Made by a program: the position numbers and the translations under genes. 64,000 bases of DNA, from assembly GCA_047921455.1 (NCBI GenBank), contig JBLRWC010000009.1:1-64000 (forward strand). Reading direction: 5' to 3'. Positions 8,474 to 16,985 of the stretch are shown here, piece by piece. Within the stretch, counting starts at the first letter, position 1; the number at the start of each line of letters is the position of its first letter. This DNA is from XN24 sp047921455. GTDB lineage: Bacteria > Pseudomonadota > Gammaproteobacteria > Steroidobacterales > XN24. The notes under the pieces were generated by a model. It searched no databases and was not told the DNA's origin. It saw only the letters and a program-made list of their open reading frames with translations.

Positions 8474-10072
8474 TCAGTCGATGGCCTCATAGGCCACCAG
8501 CGTCAGGAAATCCATGCAATGCTGCTCACTGGTAATCCGGTCGAGCAGCGTGGCGGCCTCACGGTAGTTACCGGCAGAATAGGTCTCCTCCCCTACTTCT
8601 TCCTTGATTTTGGCCAATTCTTCGTCACGAAACTGTTCGTATAAGGCGTAAGTCACCGGCCGGCCGTCTGACAGCACGCCCTGCTCGTGGCGAATCCATT
8701 GCCAGACCTGGGCCCGCGCGATCTCTGCGGTGGCAGCGTCTTCCATGAGGTTGTAGAGCGGCACGCAACCGTTGCCCCCGAGCCAGGCCGCCATGTACTG
8801 GATGCCCACGGAAATATTGCTCCGGAGGCCGGCCTCGGTGATCTCGCCCTCGGGTACCTGCAACAGGTCGGCCGCGCTGACTTCGACATCCTCGCGCAAG
8901 CGCTCCAGCTGGTTCGGCGCCGGCATGTGCTTGTCGAAAATCTCCATGGCAATCGGCACGAGTCCGGGATGGGCCACCCACGTGCCGTCATGGCCGTCGC
9001 TGGCTTCCCGCTCCTTGTCGGCCCGCACCTTGGCGAGCGCGGCCTCGTTGGCCTCCGGGTCCCCCTTGATGGGAATCTGCGCCGCCATGCCGCCGATCGC
9101 CAGGGCGCCGCGCCGATGACAGGTTCGAATCACGAGTTGCGAATACGAGCGCAGGAAATGCGTCGTCATCGTCACCTGCTGGCGGTCGGGCAGCGTGAAC
9201 TCGGGGTATTCCTGGAAAGTCTTGATAAAACTGAAAATATAGTCCCAGCGCCCGCAATTGAGGCCGACGATGTGGTGCCGCAGTTCATGCAGAATCTCGT
9301 CGATTTCGAAGGCGGCCAGGATGGTTTCGATCAGTACCGTGCACTTGATGGTGCCGCGCGCCAGGCCGAGTGTCTCTTCCGCGAAAGCGAACACATCGGC
9401 CCACAGGCGCGCTTCGCGGTGGCTTTCCAGCTTCGGCAGGTAAAAATACGGGCCGGAGCCGATCGCCTTGGTGCCCTGCGCATTGTGAAAAAGGTACAGC
9501 CCGAAATCGAACAGCGCGCCGGGCACACGCCGGCCGCCGACTTCGACGTGTTTCTCGAACAGGTGCCAGCCGCGCGGCCGCACGAACAGGGTGGCGACCT
9601 GCTCGTTCAACTGGTATTGCTTGCCCTCGGGCGAGGTGAAACTGATGGTTCGCGTGATGGCGTCGCGCAACGCGATCTGGCCGAGCACGAGGTTGTCCCA
9701 GGTCGGCGTCATCGAATCCTCGAAGTCCGCCATGAAGACCTTCGCGCCGGAGTTCAGCGCATTGATGATCATCTTGCGTTCCACCGGTCCGGTGATCTCG
9801 ACGCGGCGATCGCGCAAGTCGGCCGGAATCTCGCCGACACGCCAGTCGGCGGCGCGCACCGCGGCGGTTTCCGGCAGGAAATCCGGCATCTTGCCGCCAG
9901 CGATTTCCGCCTGGCGGGCCTTGCGCTGCTCGAGCAATGCGTCGACCCGGGGCCCGAAGCGCTTCGCGAGCGCGGCGACAAACCCCATCGCTTCAGGCGA
10001 CAGGATGGGCTCATAGCCCTCGCGGATGGGTCCGAGGATCTTGTATTCAGGGTCCGCGTGAGTGCTGGTCAT
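8474..10072 (-). CDS. aceB: Malate synthase A
   Basis: The enzyme condenses glyoxylate with acetyl-CoA to malate, completing the glyoxylate bypass. The protein has 532 residues, almost the length of Escherichia coli AceB (533). It carries the form A motifs VFMADFEDSMTPTWDN, RPRGWHLFEKHV, GTIKCTVLIET and LNCGRWDYIFSFIKTF. The ATG at 10072 is chosen over an in-frame one at 10111 because AAAGGGAAG lies just before it and it gives the family length. It is the first gene of aceB-aceA. No convincing promoter was found in the 182 bases upstream, where the thioredoxin/TPR gene ends on the same strand. Confidence 0.96.
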   Translation of the reverse strand: MTSTHADPEYKILGPIREGYEPILSPEAMGFVAALAKRFGPRVDALLEQRKARQAEIAGGKMPDFLPETAAVRAADWRVGEIPADLRDRRVEITGPVERKMIINALNSGAKVFMADFEDSMTPTWDNLVLGQIALRDAITRTISFTSPEGKQYQLNEQVATLFVRPRGWHLFEKHVEVGGRRVPGALFDFGLYLFHNAQGTKAIGSGPYFYLPKLESHREARLWADVFAFAEETLGLARGTIKCTVLIETILAAFEIDEILHELRHHIVGLNCGRWDYIFSFIKTFQEYPEFTLPDRQQVTMTTHFLRSYSQLVIRTCHRRGALAIGGMAAQIPIKGDPEANEAALAKVRADKEREASDGHDGTWVAHPGLVPIAMEIFDKHMPAPNQLERLREDVEVSAADLLQVPEGEITEAGLRSNISVGIQYMAAWLGGNGCVPLYNLMEDAATAEIARAQVWQWIRHEQGVLSDGRPVTYALYEQFRDEELAKIKEEVGEETYSAGNYREAATLLDRITSEQHCMDFLTLVAYEAID

Positions 10073-10254
10073 GGCTTCCCTTTCCGTTCCGTGGCCGGGC
10101 ATGCGCAACACCAGGGCAGACGCAAAGTCACCCCGGCGTCACTCGGCATAGCGCCGGCGACACTGGTTTTCTTGCACTGCGTCATACTAATCCCAGCGGG
10201 CAACCATTGCAAAACCGCCGCGGCGCCGGGGTCGACAAGGCCCTGTGCCGGCGA

Positions 10255-11367
10255 CTAATTCGCCACGGCGGCGCGCTCGTTGCGGACGAACTCGAGCTGG
10301 CCGAGGTAGGTGCCGTGGCTCGGGTCGTCCTCGGCCGCAATTTCCACGGCGCGGCTGAAGGCCTGTTCAGCTTCGGCGAGCCGGCCCTGCCGGCGCAGGA
10401 TGCGGCCGTGGGCCGAGTGAAACCTGGCGGCCTGCTCCGGGAAATCGGCCACAGCCGCCCGTGCGCGCGCCTCAGCGTCTTCGAGCAACAGGTCGGAAGG
10501 GTCACGGAAGGCCAGGTAGAGATAGCTCGCGACCCGGTCGGGATCCTCGCTTGCCAGGTAGGCCTCGCGAATGAGCGCCATGGCGGCCTCCTGTTCGCCA
10601 AGCGACAATAGCGACCAGGCGCGTGCATAGACAAAAGCCGACAGCGACCGACCTTCGGGATAGATTTCTTCCCACGCAGCCAACTCGCGCAGTGCGCGCC
10701 GGTGATCGTTCTCGAGGCGTTGCGTCGGCTGCACAATCGCCTGCAGGGCGATCTCGCGCCGTTGCTCAACGGACAGTTCATCGCGCAACAGCAGTGACTG
10801 GAACACGCGGCGGGCCGCGGCAGCATCGCCCGCATCCAGGAAGGCGCGCGCAAGTTCGCGCAGCGACTCGACGTCGTTCTGAGCCCGCAGTCGTGCCTGC
10901 GCCTCGGCGATCGCATCGAACCCGTGGACGGCCTTTTCCAGCCGCTCCAGGTAATCATCCTGGAAGCCCACGATCGCCGTCACCTGGCGGGCATCCCCCA
11001 GGCGCCGGTCGGTTGGCCGGGGTTGCAACAGCAGGGTCGTCGGCGTGCCGAGAAAGCTCAGGCCCTGCGCCGCGAGAAAACTTGCATCGGGCTCGTCATA
11101 GCCGAGCACCTCCAGCACGACCCACTCGCGCGTCAGGTCTGCGACCTCCGTCGCCGATGGGTTGCGCAGCAGTTTGCGATCGAGCTCGATACAGCCGGGA
11201 CACCAGTCGGGCTGGGTGATGACCACCATGATCATGCGCTCGGCGGCCGCGGCTTCGGCCAGCAGGCCCTCGACATTTTCGACGGACCAGTCGGCAAAGC
11301 GCACGGCGGCCGTGGCCGGCGTCGCCAGCAGGCACAGCGATAACAACAGGACGTTCAGTCGAAACAT
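10255..11367 (-). CDS. Exported thioredoxin-fold protein with TPR-like repeats
   Basis: The 370-residue protein starts with a clear signal peptide (MFRLNVLLLSLCLLATPATA, cleavage near residue 20). A thioredoxin-like domain follows, with a redox motif WCPGC (Cys56, Cys59) near residue 55. A long alpha-helical region (about 150-370) resembles degenerate tetratricopeptide repeats, for example HGRILRRQGRLAEAEQAFSR. The start at 11367 has an AGGGGAGA ribosome-binding site and begins the signal peptide; an upstream in-frame start at 11478 lacks both. It is likely a periplasmic redox or folding factor. CPGC is not the usual thioredoxin CGPC or DsbA CPHC. Specific function is unknown. Confidence 0.75.
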   Translation of the reverse strand: MFRLNVLLLSLCLLATPATAAVRFADWSVENVEGLLAEAAAAERMIMVVITQPDWCPGCIELDRKLLRNPSATEVADLTREWVVLEVLGYDEPDASFLAAQGLSFLGTPTTLLLQPRPTDRRLGDARQVTAIVGFQDDYLERLEKAVHGFDAIAEAQARLRAQNDVESLRELARAFLDAGDAAAARRVFQSLLLRDELSVEQRREIALQAIVQPTQRLENDHRRALRELAAWEEIYPEGRSLSAFVYARAWSLLSLGEQEAAMALIREAYLASEDPDRVASYLYLAFRDPSDLLLEDAEARARAAVADFPEQAARFHSAHGRILRRQGRLAEAEQAFSRAVEIAAEDDPSHGTYLGQLEFVRNERAAVAN

Positions 11368-11483
11368 GGGGTCTCCCCTGGGGCTGTCAAGGCAATACTT
11401 TGTGTCCGACCGCTGCAGCGATGCGGGGTTCCGGCTCCTGCGCCGCCCCAGCCGGGCGCCACGACCGCTATGATGCACTACAA

Positions 11484-12170
11484 ATGAACCCGGGCAAGTC
11501 TCAAGCGGCAGTTCAACTGCTGTTATTCAACAAGCCGTTCGGCGTATTGTGCCAGTTCAGCAGCGCGCATGGCCGCGCCAGCCTCGGCGACTATATTCCG
11601 GTGCCCGACGTCTACCCGGCGGGCCGGCTGGACCAGGACAGCGAGGGGCTCCTGCTGCTGACCAATCACGGGCCGCTGCAGGCGCGCCTGAGTGATCCGC
11701 GCCATGGCTTGTGGAAAAGTTACTGGGCCCAGGTCGAGGGTGAACCCGACGAGGCTGCGCTGGAGCAGCTGCGCGAGGGCGTCATCCTGCGCGACGGGCC
11801 CACCCGGCCTGCCAGGGTCCGTCGCCTCGTGCCGGCGCCGCAACCGTGGCCCCGCGAGCCGCCCATCCGTGTACGCCGGCACATTCCCGACAGCTGGCTG
11901 GAATTGCAACTGCAGGAAGGACGCAACCGCCAGGTGCGGCGCATGACCGCCGCCGTCGGCCATCCGACACTGCGGCTACTGCGTGTCGCCATCGGGCCGT
12001 TCAGCCTGGAAGACCTGGCACCCGGCGAATGGCGGGCCATCGCACCACCCGCGGGCTTGCTCAGCGACCGCGCAATTCCGCGATCCGCATCGCGAGCTCG
12101 AGCGCCTGCTCGTAGTTCAAGCGGGGATCGACCTGCGAAAGGTAGGCGCGCGCCAGGTCGGTCTCGGTAA
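11484..12170 (+). CDS. rluE: 23S rRNA pseudouridine synthase of the RluE type
   Basis: This 228-residue protein belongs to the RsuA/RluB/E/F pseudouridine synthases and lacks an S4 domain, like RluE, which modifies U2457 in 23S rRNA. It starts LLLFNKPFGVLCQFS. The catalytic motif GRLDQDSEGLLLLTNHG includes Asp50. The typical LQEGRNRQVRRMTAAVGHPT follows near the C-terminus. The conserved fold ends close to 12060. The remaining 36 codons, Arg/Ala/Ser-rich, run antisense through the 3' end of the DAHP synthase gene, so the two genes overlap convergently by 110 bases. Confidence 0.88.
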   Translation: MNPGKSQAAVQLLLFNKPFGVLCQFSSAHGRASLGDYIPVPDVYPAGRLDQDSEGLLLLTNHGPLQARLSDPRHGLWKSYWAQVEGEPDEAALEQLREGVILRDGPTRPARVRRLVPAPQPWPREPPIRVRRHIPDSWLELQLQEGRNRQVRRMTAAVGHPTLRLLRVAIGPFSLEDLAPGEWRAIAPPAGLLSDRAIPRSASRARAPARSSSGDRPAKGRRAPGRSR

Positions 12171-13413
12171 GCCCGCGAGCGCCACCGATGCACTCGGTGA
12201 CGTCGTCGCCGGTGAGCTCGAAATGCACGCCACCGAGATAGCTGCCCATCTCTTCATGGATGCGGAACGCCTGTTCCACCTCGGAGAGAATGCGATCGAA
12301 GCTGCGCGTCTTGACCCCGGTGGAAGTGCTCTCGGTATTGCCATGCATCGGATCGCAGACCCACAACACCGTGGCGCCGCTGGCCCGGACCGCCTCGATC
12401 ATTGGCGGCAGGTGCTTGGCGATATTGTCGGAACCGAACCGGTGAATCAGCGTCAAGCGTCCCGGCTCGTTATCCGGATTGAGTGTCTCGATCAAGCCCT
12501 GCAGCCACTCGATACTCATGCCGGTACCGACTTTCACGGCGATCGGATTCGCGATGCCCCGGAAATACTCGACATGGGCCCCGTCCAGCTGGGCGGTACG
12601 CATGCCGATCCACGGGTAGTGGGTCGAGAGGTTGTACCAGCGGCCCTGCCGGGCGATGAAGCGGGTCTGCGCCTGCTCGTACAGCAGGTGGAGGCCTTCG
12701 TGCGAGGCGAAAAAATCGATGCGGCGAGTGCGGTGCACCGGTTGGCCTGAGACGAACTCGAAGAAATCCATTGAGTCCGTGATGCTCTTGACGATGCGCT
12801 TGTAAGCTTGCTCGAATGGCGTCGAGTGCGCAAAACCGATGTTCCAGTACTCCGGATGGTGCAGGTCGGCAAAACCGCCCTCGGCCAGCGCCCGCACGAA
12901 ATTCAGCGTCAAAGCGGCCCGGTTGTACCCCACCAGCATGAGCTCCGGATCCGGCGTGCGGTCGCCGAGCGTGAAAGCGTTGCGATTGACCAGGTCACCG
13001 CGATAGCTGGGCAATGTCTGACCGTCACGCGTCTCGACATCCGCCGAGCGCGGCTTGGCGTATTGTCCCGCCATGCGCCCCACCCGGATGACGGGCTTTT
13101 TCAGGCTATGCAGCAGCACGACGCTGACCTGCAGAAGAATCTTCAGCTTGCGGGCGATCTGGTCGGAATTGCAGTCATCGAAATTCTCGGCGCAATCGCC
13201 CCCCTGCAGGAGGAAGGCCTCGCCCCGCTGGGCGCGCGCGATCTGCTGCTGCAGGGCTTCCACTTCCCACGATACGACCAGTGGCGGCAGCTTGCTGATG
13301 CGTTCGAGCACGGTGCCGACCGCGTCCGGATCGGGATATAAAGGCTGCTGGCCGGCCACTTTTTCCTGCCAGCTGGTCGGATGCCAGTCCAATGGGCTTG
13401 ATTTTGCGCTCAT
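12061..13413 (-). CDS. Class II 3-deoxy-7-phosphoheptulonate (DAHP) synthase
   Basis: This enzyme joins phosphoenolpyruvate and erythrose 4-phosphate in the first step of the shikimate pathway. The 450-residue protein is the plant-like class II form, not AroF/G/H of Escherichia coli. Family motifs include FLLQGGDCAENF, RVGRMAGQYAKPRS, SHEGLHLLYE, HYPWIGMRTAQLDGAHVEYF, KVGTGM, WVCDPMHGNT and HFELTGDDVTECIGG. Start ATG at 13413 is preferred to an in-frame ATG at 13446 because MSAKSSPLDWHPTSW fits the family N-terminus. It is convergent with rluE (110-base overlap) and divergent from the lysine dehydrogenase gene. Confidence 0.95.
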   Translation of the reverse strand: MSAKSSPLDWHPTSWQEKVAGQQPLYPDPDAVGTVLERISKLPPLVVSWEVEALQQQIARAQRGEAFLLQGGDCAENFDDCNSDQIARKLKILLQVSVVLLHSLKKPVIRVGRMAGQYAKPRSADVETRDGQTLPSYRGDLVNRNAFTLGDRTPDPELMLVGYNRAALTLNFVRALAEGGFADLHHPEYWNIGFAHSTPFEQAYKRIVKSITDSMDFFEFVSGQPVHRTRRIDFFASHEGLHLLYEQAQTRFIARQGRWYNLSTHYPWIGMRTAQLDGAHVEYFRGIANPIAVKVGTGMSIEWLQGLIETLNPDNEPGRLTLIHRFGSDNIAKHLPPMIEAVRASGATVLWVCDPMHGNTESTSTGVKTRSFDRILSEVEQAFRIHEEMGSYLGGVHFELTGDDVTECIGGARGLTETDLARAYLSQVDPRLNYEQALELAMRIAELRGR

Positions 13414-13514
13414 CCGCGCATCGTACCGCGCTTTGTCGCAGTGCAAAAGGCTTGCGGTGGTACACGCGGCTGGCGCGGCACGTCCCGAGCCGCGATAATT
13501 ACTCTTTGTGCTGC

Positions 13515-13552
13515 GAGCCCGCTCCCCTCGGACATGGGCTCACCTTTTTTTT
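13515..13552 (+). terminator. Terminator-like hairpin in the leader of the lysine dehydrogenase gene
   Basis: GAGCCC (13515-13520) pairs with GGGCTC (13536-13541) across a 15-base loop and is followed by a run of eight T (13545-13552). A -10-like GATAAT lies at 13494-13499 with no good -35. No plus-strand gene ends nearby, so the hairpin would sit within the 5' leader of the gene starting at 13597 and could act as an attenuator. The stem is short, so activity is uncertain. Confidence 0.5.
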
Positions 13553-13596
13553 GTGGATCCGGTCACACGGCGATCCCACCCTGTGGAGCAATCTTG

Positions 13597-14760
13597 ATGC
13601 ATAAAGTCCTGGTTCTTGGCGCCGGCAAGATCGGCGCCCTGATTTCCGGCCTGTTCGGCGAATCGGGCGACTACCACGTCGACCTTGCGGATCTCGATCC
13701 GACGTCTGCTGAGGCGGTCGCCAGGGCGCATGGGCTGCCGAATGTACGGCCGTTCGGGCTCGACGCCACCGACATGGCGGCGCTTGGCGCGCACCTCGAC
13801 GCCCATCCTGCGGACGCAGTGATCTCGGGCCTGCCCTATTTTTGCAATATCCCGGTTGCGACCATGGCGAAAGAACGGGGTATGCATTACTTCGACCTGA
13901 CGGAAGATGTCGCCGTGACCGAGCAGGTGCGCCAGCTGGCGGAGGGCGCGACTACGGCCTTTGCACCGCAGTGCGGGCTTGCCCCCGGGTTCATCAGCAT
14001 CGCCGCCAATGAACTGGCGGGCCATTTCGACGAAATCCAGACCGTCAAGCTGCGCGTCGGCGCCCTGCCCCAGCACCCGAACAATGTCCTGAAGTATTCC
14101 CTGACCTGGTCCACCGACGGACTGATCAACGAGTACGGCAACATGTGCGAGAGCGTGGAAGACGGCAAAGTCATCAGCGTGCTGCCGCTCGAGGGACTCG
14201 AGGAAATCGAGATCGACGGCACGCTCTACGAGGCTTTCAATACCTCCGGCGGCCTTGGCTCGCTGGCCGACAGCTGGCAGGGCCGCGTGGTGGAGATGAA
14301 CTACAAGACCATGCGTTATCCCGGGCACTGCAGCCAGATGCGGCTGCTGATGAACGGTCTGAAAATGAACCATGATCGCGACACGCTCAAGCGCATTCTC
14401 GAGAATGCCGTGCCGCGCACTCTGCAGGACGTCGTCATCGTGTATGTTTCGGTAGTCGGGCTCCAGGACGGTGACCTGTGCGAGGAAAATTACGTCAACA
14501 AGGTGTACCCGCAAGTGATCGCGGGCCGGCTCTGGTCGGCGATCCAGGTCACCACGGCCGCCGGGCTGTGCGCCGTCGCGGACCTCGTCATCTCTGATCC
14601 TGGTGATTACCGCGGTTTCGTGACCCAGGAAAGCTTTCGACTCAAGGATGTGCTCAAGAATCGCTTCGGCAGTTTTTACGCCCACGGCGGCACCAACGAG
14701 GTGTCGGCGCGGATGATCGCGACCGGGCAAGTTGGGCATCAACGTGCAAAGGGAGAATGA
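13597..14760 (+). CDS. Saccharopine dehydrogenase-family oxidoreductase, probable lysine 6-dehydrogenase
   Basis: The 387-residue protein opens with a Rossmann nucleotide-binding fold (MHKVLVLGAGKIGALISGLF). The middle motifs CGLAPGFISIAANEL, TDGLINEY, EAFNTSGGLGSLADS and YKTMRYPGHCSQMRLL match the general pattern of lysine 6-dehydrogenase. That enzyme oxidises the epsilon-amino group of lysine to give aminoadipate semialdehyde. The next gene, one base away, encodes an aminoadipate-semialdehyde-type dehydrogenase, which supports a lysine-catabolic role. A saccharopine dehydrogenase activity is the main alternative, but no lysine-ketoglutarate reductase is present. Start ATG 13597 follows a GGAG site; in-frame upstream starts lie in the leader hairpin. 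Confidence 0.78.
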   Translation: MHKVLVLGAGKIGALISGLFGESGDYHVDLADLDPTSAEAVARAHGLPNVRPFGLDATDMAALGAHLDAHPADAVISGLPYFCNIPVATMAKERGMHYFDLTEDVAVTEQVRQLAEGATTAFAPQCGLAPGFISIAANELAGHFDEIQTVKLRVGALPQHPNNVLKYSLTWSTDGLINEYGNMCESVEDGKVISVLPLEGLEEIEIDGTLYEAFNTSGGLGSLADSWQGRVVEMNYKTMRYPGHCSQMRLLMNGLKMNHDRDTLKRILENAVPRTLQDVVIVYVSVVGLQDGDLCEENYVNKVYPQVIAGRLWSAIQVTTAAGLCAVADLVISDPGDYRGFVTQESFRLKDVLKNRFGSFYAHGGTNEVSARMIATGQVGHQRAKGE

Positions 14761-14761
14761 A

Positions 14762-16282
14762 ATGCGAGAAATTCTGAATAGCCTGGGGCTCGGCGACGAG
14801 AATTCCGGTGCCTGGGTCGGCAGCCGTGAGCTGCCCGGCCAGGGACCGACGATCGAATCATTCAATCCTGCGACCGGCGAGCGTATCGCCGCTGTGCGCA
14901 CGGCCTCGCCGGAGGAATATGACGAGATCATCGCCAGTGCCCGCGAGGCGTTCCACCTCTGGCGCGCGATGCCGGCCCCCCATCGCGGCGAGGCTGTGCG
15001 CCTGTGCGCCGAGGCCTTGCGCCGCCACAAGGATGCGCTCGGCAGCCTGGTCAGCCTGGAAATGGGCAAGATCAAGGCCGAAGGCGATGGCGAAGTACAG
15101 GAAATGATCGATATTGCCGACTTCGCGGTCGGCCAGTCTCGCATGCTCTACGGCCGCACCATGCACTCGGAGCGGCCCGGTCATCGCATGTACGAACAAT
15201 GGCATCCGCTGGGGGTGGTCGGCATCATCAGCGCCTTCAACTTCCCGGTGGCCGTGTGGAGCTGGAATGCCCTGATCGGCGCCGTCTGCGGCAATGTTTG
15301 CGTCTGGAAGCCCTCGCCGAAAACCCCGCTGTGCGCCATCGCAGTGCAGAAGATCTGCAACGAGGCGCTGGCCGGGGGCGGCTTCCCGCCAATTTTCAAC
15401 GTCTTCGTCGAAGCCGACGTCAGCATGGCCCAGGCCTTCGTAGACGACGAACGCGTTGACCTGGTGTCGTTTACCGGTTCCACGGCCGTCGGTCGCACGG
15501 TGGCCCAGCGCGTCGCCGCCCGCCTCGGCCGCTCTTTGCTGGAGCTGGGTGGTAACAACGCCTTGATCGTCGATGAAAAAGCCAACCTCGAACTGGCCGT
15601 GCCGGCGATCGTGTTCGGAGCCGTGGGTACCGCGGGACAGCGTTGCACCACGACTCGCCGCGTGCTGGTGCATGAAAAGTTGTTCGATGAGCTTGCCCAT
15701 CGCCTGATACACGCCTACGAACAGGTCAAGGTCGGCGACCCACTCGATGCCACCACGCTGATGGGGCCGCTGATCGATGAACAGGCCGTGGTGCAGTACG
15801 AAGCGGCTATTGAAAAGCTGATCGCCCGCGGCGGACTGGTGTTGACCGGCGGTCATGTCATCGACCGCCCGGGCAACTTCGTCCAGCCCACCATCGTCAA
15901 GGCCAGCAACGAATGGGATGTGGTGCAGCACGAGACGTTTGCGCCCATTCTCTATTTGATCCCCTTCCATCACCTGGACGAGGCCATCGCGCTGAACAAC
16001 GGTGTACGCCAGGGACTGTCATCGGCGATCTTCACGAGCGACCTGCAGGTTGCAGAACGTTTCCTGTCCGCCACCGGCAGCGATTGCGGTATCGCCAACG
16101 TCAACATCGGCACCTCGGGTGCCGAAATCGGCGGGGCCTTCGGCGGGGAGAAAGATACCGGCGGTGGCCGCGAGGCCGGCTCCGACTCGTGGCGTGCCTA
16201 CATGCGGCGGCAGACCAATACCATCAACTTCAGCCACGAACTGCCGCTCGCGCAAGGCATCCAGTTCGACTTGCAGGGCTGA
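14762..16282 (+). CDS. Aldehyde dehydrogenase, antiquitin (ALDH7)-like; probable aminoadipate-semialdehyde dehydrogenase
   Basis: This 506-residue NAD(P)-dependent aldehyde dehydrogenase has the antiquitin-type layout. Key motifs are the Rossmann-region ISAFNFPVAVWSWN and KPSPKTPL, the segment LLELGGNNALIV holding the general base region, and the catalytic Cys in GTAGQRCTTTRR near residue 300. The C-terminal GGAFGGEKDTGGGREAGSD, which in this family binds the acidic semialdehyde substrate, is also present. It would oxidise aminoadipate semialdehyde made by the preceding dehydrogenase to 2-aminoadipate. It starts one base after the upstream stop with AAAGGGAG as ribosome-binding site, so the pair forms an operon. 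Confidence 0.87.
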   Translation: MREILNSLGLGDENSGAWVGSRELPGQGPTIESFNPATGERIAAVRTASPEEYDEIIASAREAFHLWRAMPAPHRGEAVRLCAEALRRHKDALGSLVSLEMGKIKAEGDGEVQEMIDIADFAVGQSRMLYGRTMHSERPGHRMYEQWHPLGVVGIISAFNFPVAVWSWNALIGAVCGNVCVWKPSPKTPLCAIAVQKICNEALAGGGFPPIFNVFVEADVSMAQAFVDDERVDLVSFTGSTAVGRTVAQRVAARLGRSLLELGGNNALIVDEKANLELAVPAIVFGAVGTAGQRCTTTRRVLVHEKLFDELAHRLIHAYEQVKVGDPLDATTLMGPLIDEQAVVQYEAAIEKLIARGGLVLTGGHVIDRPGNFVQPTIVKASNEWDVVQHETFAPILYLIPFHHLDEAIALNNGVRQGLSSAIFTSDLQVAERFLSATGSDCGIANVNIGTSGAEIGGAFGGEKDTGGGREAGSDSWRAYMRRQTNTINFSHELPLAQGIQFDLQG

Positions 16283-16358
16283 CCGCTACCCGCTCTGCCT
16301 CGAACGCTCGGGGCGTCGCTGGCGCACAACGCGCATGCATCGATAAAGGAGGACAGAC

Positions 16359-16985
16359 ATGCAGTTCAGAACGATCACAAATGCACTGATTGCAACCTTC
16401 GCCGTCATGGCGGCCGGCGTGGTCACTGCGGCCGACCTTCCCGAAGGCTGGAGCCTGCCCACCGTCGCGCACGAGGGGACTCGCGTGATGACGGCAGACG
16501 GCCAGACGATCGAATCGCGCTACCGTTATGCACCACCGGGAAAGCAGCGCGAGGAGATGAGCCACGAGGGGATGAGCATGGCGATTATTCTGCGCCAGGA
16601 CCTCGGTGTCGTCTGGACCATTCTGCCCGGCAATATGTACATGGAAATGGCGCTTGATGAAGCCGATGATAACGGCCCTTCGGCACCGTCCGCGGAGGGC
16701 ATCGTCGAGTTCGAGGAACTTGGCAAGGAAGAAGTGAACGGCTGGCCGACGACCCGCTATCGCGTCGTCACCATGGAAGATGGCGAGGAAGCCGACGGGT
16801 ATTTCTGGATTACGGAACACTGGATCCCGGTGCGCATGGAGATTACCCTCCGTGACAGCCCCGGCGAGAAGGTCATCATGAACATCAGGGACTTGCGTAT
16901 TCGCGACCAGGACCCTGCCCTGTTCGAGGTGCCGCCCGGCGCGACGAACATGTCCAGCATGGGCGGCATCAACCTCCCGTTTTGA
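16359..16985 (+). CDS. Exported protein of LolA/LolB-like fold (DUF4412-like)
   Basis: The 208-residue protein has a signal peptide (MQFRTITNALIATFAVMAAGVVTA, cleavage near 24). The mature part is rich in short beta strands with conserved-looking segments VWTILPGNMYMEM, GWPTTRYRVV, YFWITEHWIPVRME and LFEVPPGATNMSSM. These resemble periplasmic proteins of the outer-membrane lipoprotein-sorting fold annotated DUF4412. No enzymatic residues are evident. A very strong ribosome-binding site, AAAGGAGG, precedes the ATG. It overlaps the next, convergent gene by 17 bases. The function is unknown. Confidence 0.68.
   Translation: MQFRTITNALIATFAVMAAGVVTAADLPEGWSLPTVAHEGTRVMTADGQTIESRYRYAPPGKQREEMSHEGMSMAIILRQDLGVVWTILPGNMYMEMALDEADDNGPSAPSAEGIVEFEELGKEEVNGWPTTRYRVVTMEDGEEADGYFWITEHWIPVRMEITLRDSPGEKVIMNIRDLRIRDQDPALFEVPPGATNMSSMGGINLPF

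Noticed and set aside
8687..10258. A 523-codon plus-strand frame opposite malate synthase
   Set aside because: It is antisense to a full-length conserved gene, and its composition is typical of a shadow frame.
13540..15144. A 534-codon minus-strand frame opposite the lysine dehydrogenase and aldehyde dehydrogenase genes
   Set aside because: It is antisense to two clearly conserved enzymes and has no domain motif.
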